The notes below the pieces were generated by a model. It made no database searches and was not told the DNA's origin. It saw only the letters and a program-made list of their open reading frames with translations. A stretch of 64,000 nt of DNA from Ectobius pallidus (Eukaryota > Arthropoda > Insecta > Blattodea > Ectobiidae): NCBI GenBank assembly GCA_964059195.1, contig CAXKWD010000007.1, forward strand, positions 56,519,620 through 56,583,619, in the 5' to 3' direction. Made by a program: the position numbers and the translations under genes. Each line of letters opens with the position of its first letter. The first letter of the stretch is position 1. This document shows positions 11,552 to 23,063 of this stretch, piece by piece.

Positions 11552-13030
11552 CAGTGGTGTAGCGTAAGGGTAGACTTTGAGACTGAGTCTACCTAAATAA
11601 TATAAGAAAATAGTGGATTCATAAACAAATAAATAAAGGCAACATCAACCAAGCCATTAATCATTACAAACTCATTAGTCGTGTCATGAATAGTATATTG
11701 CGATACAAGTGCCGTAAGGCACGTTTACGGGTCGAGGAAACAGATTGAAAACCCGAGGCGCAGCCGAGGGTTTTTAAGTTTTCGAGACCCGTAAATGCCT
11801 TTACGGCCCGTGTGTTGCATGCTATTTTTTGCACGACTGTTACTTATATCAATTTAATTATATTAATAGTGATATTACCTGAAAATATTATGTAAATACA
11901 TTCTTGAAAATAGATGTTTATTTCAGAAAGTGATTCGCACGTGTTTGTTGTTATGGGAACCGAATATTTGTCCTGGGGGCCATGTCCATAAAAGCTTGTA
12001 TTATGAAGTGTATCGTAATGATTTATGACGTAGCGCTTGGACCGTAAGAAATTTAACCTCATCGCAACGGCCATAGCAACAAGACTGTGTGGGAATGTCA
12101 ACTTACGATCCATGTAAAGAACTTTCGTAAGTAACAATTACTAGCTAAGGAGTGCAAAAAATAATTTTCGCCGCTGCAATCCCCAACCCCTCCTGCTTTT
12201 ATGCGTCATCTTGTGGTGCCACGTGCTTAGGCAGCGTCGAAATCTCACTATGGGGCAGTAAAGACGAGCTGAGACTGAGCGATGGTTCACCCAGTCGAGT
12301 CTCATCAAGTGCAAGTTATATGACTTCTCCCAATAAACGTTAACCTATTCGTTGAGAAGACAGGCCAATTTGCTTCGCAAGAGTGGCATAAAGTCACCAC
12401 CAAAGAGACTGAAGATAATTTTTAGACCGCTATTCTCTTCACGCACCTGCCCGCTTGAAGGGCGCCCGTGTATGAAGCCGGACAATAGATTGAATAAAGG
12501 GGAAGGATAGGTAACATAAACATTACAATTGTTGACCAAGCATTGAGTGCAGTATTAGTGCATTTTTAAATCGTAATTGTTTCCGTGATGCATGTTTTAA
12601 TCTAATAAATATGGATAACACCGTTTTCGACTCTATCGTATGAACAAAAGGGTAAAAGCTAACTTCTAAGCTTGATTTTGGCATTTTTCTAAAATTGAAT
12701 CTTATACTTTATCCTTTAATCTATGTAACTTAGTTTAGTTTAAAATCCAAATCCACTAAAATTCGATAATACTTAATACTGATCGTGCTCCTAATACTAA
12801 TACTACTACTAGCCGACTAGTAGTAGTAGCAGTAGTAGGAGTAGTAGTACTAATAACACCAATATACTTATATAGGTATATACGAAATCGAATCCATGAG
12901 CATAATATTAACATTATTTTATTATTTCTAACACTAATAAAACGGGAATTTGTGTATCATTTGGACAGTTATAAATTCATATTTTAAAATCCAGTTTACC
13001 CAGAACCCAATGTCAATCTACGCCACTGCA
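11552..13030. mobile_element. hAT-type non-autonomous element inside the LINE
   Basis: Ends are CAGTGGTGTAGCG and the inverse of CAGTGGCGTAG. It is flanked by a near-perfect 8-bp duplication (TTGTTATT at 11544-11551, GTGTTATT at 13031-13038). The CAGTGG termini and 8-bp duplication are typical of hAT elements. No transposase is seen inside. LINE coding sequence lies on both sides. Confidence 0.75.
11700..12158. repeat. Hairpin and short inverted-repeat element inside the hAT-type element
   Basis: A ~105-bp two-step hairpin (about 11705-11810) pairs gtaaggcacgtttacgggtc with gacccgtaaatgcctttac around an inner stem aaaaccc..ggcgcagcc..gggtttt. Next to it, 11822-12158 is bounded by inverted ttttttgcac and gtgcaaaaaa, suggesting another small nested element. 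Confidence 0.6.
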
Positions 13031-14010
13031 GTGTTATTATGATTACATGGCTCAGGTTACACTGTGGAATGAAATTACACTCATTGTAGTTCTTATACAG
13101 AATTTTGCATACGTCGACCTCACTTATGTGCTCGATTTGATAACCTTTCTCATTACCAAAACTTAAATACTCGGTCACAATGTGACAGTACATTAGAAAT
13201 TCCACACCACACTTCAGCTCTCCATTCCTCATCTTTCACTGTTGTTACTTCTCGTCACTGGAACTCTCTGTCATCTGAACTCATGGACTGCCGAACTTTG
13301 AATGCGTTTAGATCTAAATTAAAAAGTCTACTTCATGATAAGTTGCCTGATTTAACATATTAATTACAGTTGTCTTGTAACTTGATGTAACTTATTAAGA
13401 AATAACTTACTTCATATGTTTGTATTCCTAAGAAATATAGAAATTGTAATATGAATTGTACGTTGTATGTCGACTCTTTATGATATTGGTATTTTCATTA
13501 TATATTTTTCTATCTTAGTTACATTTAATTGTATTCCTAAATAATGTAATTTGTTTAAAATCCTTAAGGCTAGGATGAATAAACCATTATTATTATTAGA
13601 TCTGGGATCTTAGGCTCTAAAAAATTAGTTTTAGGCACCTAAAATATGCTATTATATTAAGTAAAATAGGCTTTTAAAAGAGGAAATAGGTACTCAAAAT
13701 AGCTTTTAAAAGAGAAAATAGGCACTCAAAATATGCTTTAAAATGTGTAAATAGAAAGAAAATAGACTTCAAAATATCACAATATACACTTAAACTGTAA
13801 CGTGATCTTTTTTTACTGTAAGAAATGTGGTATACCTATTCTTAACAGAAATAACGGCAAAATTAAGACAGAATTAAAAAGGAATTTATTAAAAACAGTT
13901 ATGGATTATATGAAAAATCATCAGCAGTAAACTAAAACCTTAATACTAAAATCACTGAACATAATAACAGCACTGTAGGCATCCCCTAACGAAGTATTTG
14001 CGAAGAACAT

Positions 14011-15967
14011 TCACTTACATTCGTAATTTGCTTTGCAGTACATAACGATGCTCTTCTCCAAATTTTCCACAGTCAGGCTGTGTCTTTTGTCTGTTAAAAT
14101 CATTTTGAAGGCAGAAAAAGAGCTCTCCACACTCACAGACGTTAGAGGGGCATAGGAAAATTTACCTACATTTTTCGGTTCAATTTCACTAGGTAACTCT
14201 ACCTTTTCCCCATCCATTATCTGGTGTACTCTTTTCAGCACTGAATAACCTGGATTTTTCTGCAGTACACTAGCCCACTTGTCTCTTATTTTATCCCCTA
14301 CCTTGCCCCTAGCACTCTGTATATTGTTCTCAGCTTCCTCAGTTACAGAAAATTGCTGATTGAGACTGTTTCCTTTTTCCTCCATTTTTGTAATGGTGAC
14401 TGGAAGAAATGAAAAATTTGCCTGAATATACCGGTATGCAATGTCTCTCTGAACACTGGAATAATCCTTTTGCAGCTCTTTGACAGATGACACACATGCA
14501 GAGTTGTCCGTTGAAGGCAATCGTCTATCACAGTCATGATTTTCTCAGATAATATAGGGCCGCTTCCATCCAGGAACCCCAACGGGCGTCGATTGGCTGT
14601 GGTGGAAGGGGAATAGAGGGGAGTTTCTCTCGAAAGATGGCTATTCTTGATGGAGCCTTACAGAGCACTTTCTTCATTGTTGAAATGAGGGTATTTACTG
14701 CAGGAAACTCGGCCCTAACTGTTTCTGCGAGTCTATGCAAGGCGTGTGCCATGCAAGTAAAATGAATTAAAGAAGGGTAGAAAGTTTTTAGGAGTGGTGC
14801 AGTAGCCATCATGTAGGAAGCAGCATCGGAGACAAGAAGAAGGACTTTAGAATCATCAACACTCCCAGGATACAACAATTGCAACCCCTTGTTGATGAAG
14901 TATGCAATGAAGTATGTTGATGAAATATGCAATGACTATTGACTTTCTCTAGCTGCTTAGAGCAAAGAAGGTGAACAGTAGATGCCTGATTGGGTTCCAG
15001 TTTTCCTACTATAAGATTAACAATGTAGCTGCCCACAGAGTCTGTGGTTTCGTCCACACACAACCATATGCAAGACTCCCCAATATCCTCTCTGATTGAC
15101 AAAATGACCTCATTGTAGCAAATATCTAAGTAGTTTTTCTTTAATGTAGATGCTGATGGTATGTGCTGCTTGGTGTATTTCTGTAAAATATCTCTGAAAA
15201 CCGGATTGTGCCCAGCATTCCAGGGAATATTTGCTGCAACTAGGGCTCTACACATATCAGCATAGAAACTATTTTGGGTTGTGGGAGACATAGTTTGTGT
15301 GAGCAGAGTCTGTCTAATGTTACTTTTCATAGCTGCTTTCTCTTTATGACTGTCACTATCTGCATGCTGCTGAAGGTGGCATTTTTTCTCATGTGAAATC
15401 TAAAACACAATAAAGGTGATGCAAATTAGAGACTAAAATAATAGAAAAGGTGAATAGCTATTCAATAAAATTTGTAATTTTGTTTGAACTATTTCATTTA
15501 AGCCACTAATACTCTAAAGTTAATTAAGAACAACAAAGTTTATTTTGTCAGTTAAGAAAGTTGGCTTTCAATAACGGCTGCTGCCCAGCTCATGGCCTGC
15601 AGATATTGATTGGTCGTGTGGTCAGCACGACACATCCCTCAGCCGTATTGCGTTGCCTCCATGACCACTGCTCACCGTAGCTTCCCAATTGTCCTCACGA
15701 CGCTGAGTCAGCGCCGTTCCAGACCTCATAGCTTTCTAAATTACTGCCGGTACTGGAAATCGAACACATGCCACCTGGACGAGGTCTCTAAAATTAATTA
15801 GAGGAGCCAATATCGACAAAACCTTGGTCTTAGATTAATATGAAAAATACACATACCTGTTTATTGCAGTACTGGCAGAAAATAATCTTGCCATCAAAAG
15901 CCATCCCTGGATATTGTGTAAGCCATTGCTGTATAAGCAAGCTCTTAGATGATTTTGTTTTAGGCAT
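14011..15967 (-). pseudogene. hAT transposase (CGGBP1-like), two exons, frameshifted
   Basis: Exon 1 (15967-15857) reads MPKTKSSKSLLIQQWLTQYP and then CQYC, the first half of a BED-like zinc finger; it ends at a GT donor. Exon 2 starts at 15399 after a TAG acceptor with ISHEKKCHLQQH, giving the finger's second Cys and His. Then follow SASTLKKNYLDICY and CVDETTDSVGSYIVN (hAT catalytic region with DETTD), DAASYMMATAPLLK, RWGSWMEAALYY, and the C-terminal dimerisation block PLTSVSVESSFSAFK near 14110-14160. At least two frameshifts (near 14935 and 14530) break it. Order and content match the CGGBP1-related hAT group. It is dead by sequence. Confidence 0.88.
15554..15800 (-). mobile_element. Possible old SINE remnant within the hAT transposase intron
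   Basis: Contains gtggtcagcacgacacatccc, gttccagacctcat and a decayed B-box-like ggaaatcgaacacatgcc in an order similar to the family B SINE at 40.2 kb read on the minus strand. Divergent, with no target duplication seen. Confidence 0.4.
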
Positions 15968-16248
15968 CACGAACGAACTTAAACACTTCACTTGTTCTTT
16001 CACTGGCGAATTGACACAGTGTGTCCTGTCTTACTACCTGCTACTTGTTCTTTTGAGCTAATCCTCCCCCTTCCCCCGTCAGTCAGCATTTCTTTGGTGA
16101 AAGTTGTCTGGGAAAATCAAGTTTGTGTGAAAAACCCACTCCCCTGCTGTTTTGCCGTTCGGCTCTTCATTCAGGGATGTCCATTATATGTTTGTAAAAA
16201 TTACAGAAGTAGAATTTTATTTTAAATGTACAAAATAGGTATTTTAGG

Positions 16249-16852
16249 GGGTTTAGTTTCCCACTCTACTGGATTTCGGCACGCGATGTTCGGCGTTGGT
16301 ATGCGGTCTCTGGCTTGCAGACCAACACTCCCATTGGCTCCCAACGATACCTTGCATGTCATTGGTCTGTTCCATACGGTCCTGCAACCTCTACATAAAG
16401 CTAAATAATGCAAAACACTAACCACATTAGTTAAGTGCGCGAGCGGAGGCGGCAGCCGAAGCGAAGCGCCCTTGCATTTTCGAATAATGTACGATACACT
16501 GTTTGTCGGTTTCGAAAATGTGGCATATTATATCTTCCGGTGGGTTGTCTGACCATTATCACGTTGGCAGCTGATTCCAGCACCACGTGACCCATCGGCT
16601 TCTTCCCAGCATGCACCTGCGCTGTTTCTAGCAGCTGATTCTGTATTATTGTGATTCCATTCTGAGCTCCATTCAGGTTAGTTTTTTGTGAACTTCTTAC
16701 CGATTTTACCCATATTTAAAATATTCTTAGAAACAAAAGGTGCCCTTATATGGATTCTAAAACTTCTGGAGAATAATATTACATGAAATTTTGCCGTTTT
16801 ACGTGAGTAAAAAACAAAATTAACGAATCCAGTAGAATGGGAAACTAACCCC
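16249..16852. mobile_element. 604-bp MITE with perfect 8-bp target duplication
   Basis: TIRs begin GGGTTTAGTTTCCC and GGGGTTAGTTTCCC and extend about 30 bp through CTACTGGATTCG. Flanks are a perfect ATTTTAGG duplication (16241-16248, 16853-16860). No transposase inside. The 8-bp duplication fits hAT or P-type mobilisation. It sits inside the CGGBP1-like hAT element. Confidence 0.88.
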
Positions 16853-17019
16853 ATTTTAGGCACTAAAACAGTGAAATAGGCTCTAAAGGACCAAATAGGC
16901 ATTTCAGGGCACTATAAAACTCTATAAATGTAAGTGAATTATCATGAAACGTCGACATATTTAAACATATTCATGTTTTTTCTTAAGGAACAAATTAAGC
17001 ATTTGCCTTAAAATCCCAG

Positions 17020-17331
17020 GTATAATTATTATTATTATTATTACTAAATAAACCAAAGGACAACATGAAATTAAGGGAGAAATAGTGCAAATGGCAGCTT
17101 TAGGTCGACAAATATGCTGCAATTATTCCACGCCTCCAAAATGGAAATACGTTCAGTATCTTATCATAGGATAGTTTTAATACCTAAAGGTGTGGATGAA
17201 GATTTGTATAGAGCACTGATTTAGTTAAAGTTTCACACAGTAAATTCGGGCCCAAAATTTACAGTAAATTAAGTAAAAAGGAAACTTGAATCAGTTAGGC
17301 TACCTAAGTTTAAAAAACTATAAAGCATATG
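17020..17331. other. ATT tail of the split LINE, then unassigned sequence
   Basis: 17024-17043 is an ATT repeat that fits as the continuation of the LINE tail cut by the hAT element. The rest is unassigned. Confidence 0.45.
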
Positions 17332-17335
17332 CAGT

Positions 17336-18582
17336 TGAAGTAAATAATACTATAAGAATTGCTTCTACAGTTGTATAGTTAAATTTATTCGTATTCTTTT
17401 TCTATACACAAACTACCGCGACTATTTCCGCCGTATCTTTCTTTGCAACAATCTCAAGAGAGAAAAAACAAAAGAAGGAAAACAGAACAATGAGGAGTGA
17501 GTTCCATTATACATGTCTGTTTCCTTTGGGAGTAACCTGAATATTATGTTACACTAGCTGAAAAGGCCCGGCGTCGCCCAGGCTTTGTATTTTGTAATTT
17601 GAAATTAACTTAAGGAGGACTTTCTATTTTGAAACTCTAGGTCCTTATATAATATGTATGTAAAACTGGAAGTGAAGAAAAAGATTTATCACACTCAAAC
17701 TATTCCATCAGAAAACGCTAGATATAGCTTTTTATGGCTCATAGAGGATGTCGAATGCTGCATTCCGTTGCTTCTACACATCATGCCTGGGAGGGGGTTG
17801 AAATAAGAAGAAACATAAATTACATAAGATTGTATTGACTTGACGGAAAATTTTATTTCTCATTCTCATGTTACCATACAACCGTTTCGGGGCTGAAATA
17901 AAAGAGAAATGCAGTATCACTTTCATATTTTCCTCCCCTAAAACCCGGAACATAATATACTGCGAGCATAGGACTCCCATGCTTAGGGCCTATGATAAAC
18001 ATCCCTATTTCTCAACTAATATAAAGCCTACAGCTATGGATAACGTATCAGCGGAAAGGATTATTTACCTACTTCTGATATAGCATACTGACACATTTAA
18101 GTTGCCCCTGCAATACGACCTCTTATTCTACATCAAAATGTGAAGTGAGAAAATATTTCTTATGTCGAAGGTAGAGAAAGTTATGTGACTGCATCACACT
18201 GTGCTTTATTTTCGTGAATTTAATTTTTCAGTAATTATTTTCGCCAATATATTACATCGATGGAATCATAATTCGTTAAAGTCCAGTATTATATAGTTGC
18301 CAAAACCTTATGTGATCAAAGTAAACAATACACTGTTGTCATATGAACTGAACTGCATTTCATTTTTTTCAGTATAATATTCTCAGAAATTATATAATTT
18401 TCAAGGGAAGGACTGATTTGTTTCAATTTTAATGTTGACCGCGTTACATCCCAGGCTTAACTGGGTAAGTGTGCAAAATTTCGTACAAATTGGTCAAGAA
18501 ATGTAGAGTTGTTTAGGGAAGATACATACCCACATACCCACACACTTACGATTTTATATATTAGATTACACAATACACTACT
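17336..18582 (-). repeat. Gypsy copy 1, 3' LTR, interrupted by a Helitron
   Basis: LTR sequence at 18566-18582 and 17336-17553 is separated by the Helitron at 17554-18565. Removing the insert restores the sequence of the 5' LTR at the junction (TGTAATGTAACAT). A purine-rich tract (gggggagtgag) precedes it as the polypurine tract. Confidence 0.88.
17554..18565 (-). mobile_element. Helitron (non-autonomous), 1012 bp, in gypsy copy 1 LTR
   Basis: Read on the minus strand it starts TCTAATATATAAAA and ends with a GC-rich hairpin (CCTGGGCGACGCCGGG), then TTTTCAGCTAG. It is flanked by A on the left and T on the right with no target duplication. These are the hallmarks of rolling-circle Helitrons. 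No Rep/helicase coding is seen. Confidence 0.85.
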
Positions 18583-21500
18583 CACTCCCCCTAGTGACAG
18601 CGATGGTGTCCAAGAAACATGCAGGGAAGTGGACCTTGTGTCCTGACCTGGTAAGAAGTCCAGTCATATCAGTATGGGTTTCTTGTTGAGGGTTAGTAAT
18701 GGCATGGGGACCTTCTTCCAACAGCAAGGCTGGATTCAGGCAGTCCAATGAGATGCGCTTTATCAACCCTCCAATATTGATGTCGAAGAATTTATCAGTT
18801 CGACTCTTTACTGGGTAGGGGCAATCGTACGTAGGTTGGAGTGAGGATAATGGAGGTCCATGGTGTATGAAAACATGAGACCAGTCGACGAGATGTTTGG
18901 ACACAAAAACAGGTCTTCTGCCATGGGTTGATGTCTAACTTGGTTTAAGTCCTCTTATATTCTCCTGGAGATGTCTCACGAAGACAGACTGTGTTACGGT
19001 AGGCTGGTCGGTGAACAATTCTCCTGCAAGGCGGAGTGGTGTGCCATAGACCAGTTCAGCGGCTGAGTGACCTAAGTCTTTTTTTACTACAGATCGCAAT
19101 GCCCAATAAAACTAGAGGTACTGAGTCTACCCACGACGATGATCGTAGAAGATGGCATTTGAGTGCTGCTTTCAGGGTGTGGTGTTGGCGTTCGATTAGA
19201 CCATTACTTTGTGGATGGTATGCGGTTGTCCTGATGCCCTGAAAACCTATGTACTTGATTAAGGATTTGGACAATTGGCTTTCAAACTGTCGACCTTGGT
19301 CGGTAGTTATTCTTACAGGAATACCAAATCGTGAAAACCAAGTGGTTATTAGTGCCTGTGCAACAGAGTAAGCTGTTTCGTTTACTATTGGTCACCGCCG
19401 TCTCGAGAATTACACTGCCTGTCCTATGCTTTATTTTAACATGGAGTTCAGAGTATTGTTAAATTGCCTTATTTATCCAGTAGAGGCGACACAGTTCACA
19501 CCCAGATTGCAGCAATCACTAATCAAAATAAGCATTAAACAGACACAAATACTTGTGTTATTTGTTTAGAACTTAATATTATTCCAGTATATGACACTTA
19601 CCTTGAAATGGAATTTTGGAGCAATAATTAAAATAAATGTAAATTAATTAGACGCATTGATAGACTATATTATGAGCACCGCCGTCTCGAGGAGTAATAC
19701 AATTTAGAAGGCAGTGATTATAAGACGGCGGTGACAGCACTACATAATCAACAATGTCGTAGCAAAAAACAAGAAGCAGTCTGGGTGTGAAAGGTGCTGC
19801 CATCTGTAATGTCGCCGAGTACGCAAAATTAGCCGTATAGGACAGGCAGTGTATACACGATTAATACAGTTTAGAAGGCAGTGCTATTGGTACAGCTTCC
19901 ATCCATCTAGAGTATCTGTCTATAGCCGTGAGGAGATACCTGAATCCTTGGCACACAGGTAGAGGTCCAACAGTGTCGACATTTATGTGTTTGAATCTGT
20001 CATTAGGAACTAGGGATTGTCCAACTGGAGATCTGGTGTGTCGATGAACTTTTATCTTTGGCAGTCGATACATGCTCGTGTCCACTGTTGACAGTCTTTC
20101 TTTATATCGGGCCAGATAACTAGTTAAGTAATCAGTTTCGTTGTTGCTCTGATTCCTGGGTGAGAAAGGCGATGAACAGATGAAAAGGCTGCTTGTCGAA
20201 AGTCGTGTGGAATATATGGGCGTATATGCTTTGTTGCTATGTCACAGTATAATTGCTTTCTACTATACGGCAAACTCAATTTTATTATTTTCATTCCCGG
20301 ATTCTGTTGCAGTGATTCAAGGTCTTCATCCGTTTGTACATCTGCCAGCTGATCATAATTTAGAGGTGAGGGAGATTCTATAGTGGCTAAACGTGACAAT
20401 GTGTCAGCCACGATATTGTCTTGGCCAGCAACGTATTTTATTGTCGTCGTGAACTGTGCAATATACTGTAATTGACGAGACTGTCTGGGCGATGCCTTGT
20501 CCAAGTCCTGTTGAAAAGCATACACCATGGGTTTATGGTCCATGAAAACTACAAAAGACTGGCCTTCTAAAAGATGCTTGAAATGTTTAATGGCGCTATA
20601 TATTGCTAATAGCTCGCGATCATAAGCACTGTATCTGGACAGTGCTTTAGTGATAGTTCGTGAGAAGAAACTGAGAGGTCGGGCTTCACCGTCAGTATCC
20701 TGTTGTTGAACTCCTATTGCGACGTTCCACGCATGTGTTACCAAGGAGAGTGGAGCACCGGGAATAGGATGTACCAGGGCCGCTGTATTGCAGAGGGCTT
20801 CCTTCATTGCAGCAAAAGAGGCTTGTACTTCTACGTTCCATTCCAGCAGTTCTGTGGTATTCTTCTTGTGCCCGCTGAGTAATTTTGAGAGGGGCTGTTG
20901 CAGCTTGGCGCATTCTGGGATAAATCTGTGGTAGAAATTTACCATTCCCAAGAATCGGCGCAGTCCAGTGGCTGACTGTGGCACTGGAAAATTCTTAATG
21001 ACATTATCTTTCTCAGGTAGAGGCTTCAGAACTTGAGGGCTGATTTCGTACCCTAAGAATTTGATCCGCTGCACACTGAAAATGCATTTGGCAACATTGA
21101 TGCATAAGACGTATTCATTTAGTCGTTCACTGAGGATGCGGATATGCTGAAGGTGTACTTTGTCATCTGGAGAAGCAACCAGGATATCACAACCGGACAG
21201 CCTAGACTGTGACCAACCAGGATTTCGTCTAAGTAACAAAAGACAAAATCTAACCCTTTGAGTACCATGTCCATAAATCTTTTTTGAAGGTTTGTGCTGC
21301 GTTTCTTAGTCCGAAAGGCATAAATGGAAATTCAAATAGTTCAAAAGTTGTTGTGATGGCCGTCTTCGGTATGTCCGCTTCGTGCACAGGTATCTGTTGG
21401 CACGCACGTACAAGGTCAATGGATGAAAAATGGAAGCTCCATGCAGGATGTGGTTGCATTCGGTTAAGAAAGGTATAGGGTATCTGTCGGGTACTGTGAT

Positions 21501-22823
21501 ATGATTGGGTTTCCTATAATGTCAGGAAATTCATGTATAATCCGCCGATATCGGTTATTAATTTCCGTTAGCTGGACCTGAAGTTTGTAGTGTGCAGTAA
21601 AATGTGTGTTCCCGTCTATCAAGCGAAGTTGAGTACTGTCGACGAGTAAATTGAAATTCGACAGGAAATCGACTCCTATTATAGGTTTACCTACTTCTGC
21701 GATTATGAATGGCCAATTGAATGTCAAGGTCAAGTGTCATGAGTTGTTGACCAAATGTCTGGATCCTAGTACCATTCGCTGCCAAAAGGTCAAGTATATT
21801 TGGTGATTTCTTTTCACTGTCTGTTGGTGGCACTACAGAGACGTCTGCACCGGTATCAATTAGGAACTGGGTTCCTGTCCCTTTGTCGCTAATAAATAGG
21901 CGACTCAGCTCTAACCCCTGGCTTCCTGTCACCGTGGAGAATTAGGGAACTAGTTTTCCGGTCCAATGTGAGGTGTAGCTCGGAGGGATATGTTGCACAG
22001 CTGTAGATATCTGTATGCCTCCTCGCCAAATTTAGTGTGGTAGTAACATTTCCCTACCTTTGTTGACTGTCCTGTTTCTGCATTCCTACCACTGGATCTG
22101 GACCTAGACTTTGGTCTGCCCTGTCGGAGGCGGTCGGTGAAAACCTTTCTTACTCAACTCTGCAACTTGGACTGAAAGCTCAGACACTTCCTTGCTCAGT
22201 TCCTCTATTGAGTTGTTCATTGGTTGAGTAACAGCAATAGGAGTAACATGGTACGAGCTTGTGGGGTTTAGCTCTCAAATCTGGTCTGCCATGGTCGACA
22301 GTCTTGTCAGATCGTTACTACTCACTAACAGGATAGCATGCATTTCTCTCGGTAGCCACTGTAATCATAAAGTTTGAAGAAAATTCTAGCTTACTTTGTC
22401 TGAGGCTAAATTTCTCACTTCGCAAAGTAATGGCGACGGTTTACGATCTCCGAGTTCCAACTCTGTCAATAGTCGCTGTGTTTGTTGCGTTTCACTATCT
22501 GCGAATGTTGAAATAAGACACTTTTTGATTGCATCATATTTACCGGAAGACATCGTGAGAATAACTCGATGACAGGCTCGTGAGAATATCGGCCACTTGC
22601 GTCGGAATTTCTGAGTCAATTGAACTCACAACAGTGTCATAGTTAGTTTGGTCCTGGGGATCTTCGAGTTATGGAACTGTGCTTCGATCTGAATGAACCA
22701 TATCCTCGGATCAGGCTTCCAAAACGGCGGAACTTTGATAGAAACACGGGCCACTACGGACTCTTGGTTTTCATGACCCGTTCCAGCTGTAGTCTGTTGT
22801 ACTTCTTCCATCGGGGTCACCAT
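18583..22823 (-). pseudogene. Gypsy copy 1 gag-pol, degenerate
   Basis: gag starts directly after the LTR (MVTPMEEVQQ, 22823) and continues in pieces to about 22386. Protease shows LIDTGADVSVVP near 21850. The RT N-terminal part lacks ~240 bp that copy 2 retains (near 21500), and the catalytic box reads YLDE where family members have YxDD, followed by a short insertion. RNase H (20.5-20.8 kb) reads VTHAWNVAIG where copy 2 has TDASDVAIG, so one catalytic Asp is lost. Integrase core text (FKHINVDTVGPLPVCQG) precedes the MITE, and the rest resumes at 19392 and runs to about 18600. Not functional. Confidence 0.9.
19393..19883. mobile_element. 491-bp MITE in the integrase of gypsy copy 1
   Basis: Ends CACCGCCGTCTCGAG and, inverted, CACTGCCTTCTAAACTG. 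It is flanked by a perfect 8-bp duplication CTATTGGT (19385-19392, 19884-19891). Inside are a second inverted pair, ACACTGCCTGTCCTAT, and further copies of the CACCGCCGTCT end, suggesting nested or rearranged copies. The same element sits at the same integrase position in gypsy copy 2. Confidence 0.85.
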
Positions 22824-23059
22824 TGAAGTAATTAATATTATAAGAAATACTTCTACAGTTGTATAGTTAAATTTATTCGTATTCTTTTTCTATACACAAA
22901 TTACCGCGACTATTTCCGCCGTATCTTTCTTTACAACAATCTCAAGAGAGAAAAAAGCAAAGGAAGGAAAACAGAACACTGAGGGGTGAGTTCCATTATA
23001 CATGTTGGTTTCCTTTGGGAGTACCCTGAATATTATGTTACATTACACAATTTACTAAA
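22824..23059 (-). repeat. Gypsy copy 1, 5' LTR (236 bp)
   Basis: Starts TTTAGTAAATTGTGTAATG (an altered TGTAGTG start) and ends ATTACTTCA, next to gag. It aligns without gaps at the start with the LTR of copy 2. Confidence 0.88.
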
Positions 23060-23063
23060 CAGT

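Larger units (their letters stand above)
10725..13599 (+). mobile_element. 5'-truncated non-LTR retrotransposon (jockey-like RT), split by a DNA element
   Basis: The reverse transcriptase C-terminal half is visible in pieces. Around 10778-11125 there are WMHSYLIDRQQCV and LKLNADKTR; around 11311-11562 there are VHFEHNLNWD and FDYCDVLFTDLRADLSQKLQ. It resumes at about 13230-13360 with RHWNSLSSELMDCRTLNAFR-like coding, then a stop, a 3' UTR and an ATT tail from 13583. Stops and frameshifts make it dead. The element at 11552-13030 interrupts it. The ATT tail appears to continue at 17024-17043, beyond a hAT transposon. Confidence 0.8.
13602..17019 (-). mobile_element. hAT transposon of the CGGBP1-like type, inserted in the LINE tail
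   Basis: TIRs are CTGGGATCTTAGGC (13602-13615) and the inverse of CTGGGATTTTAAGGC (17005-17019). It carries a degenerate transposase on the minus strand and a nested MITE. Both flanks are ATT repeats, apparently the tail of the LINE at 10.7-13.6 kb, so the exact target duplication cannot be read. Confidence 0.8.
17336..23059 (-). mobile_element. Ty3/gypsy LTR retrotransposon, copy 1
   Basis: Complete but decayed element on the minus strand, bounded by 4-bp target duplications CAGT at 17332-17335 and 23060-23063. The order is LTR, gag, protease, RT, RNase H, integrase, LTR, with no envelope gene. The 3' LTR carries a Helitron and the integrase carries a MITE. The two LTRs differ at roughly ten sites over ~190 aligned bp by eye, so the insertion is old. 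A second copy lies inverted at 30.9-36.8 kb. Confidence 0.93.

Noticed and set aside
17549..18570. TGTAA as a 5-bp target duplication of the insert in the gypsy LTR
   Set aside because: The 5' LTR shows that both TGTAA words belong to the original LTR (TGTAATGTAAC); the insert has Helitron ends and an A|T site without duplication.
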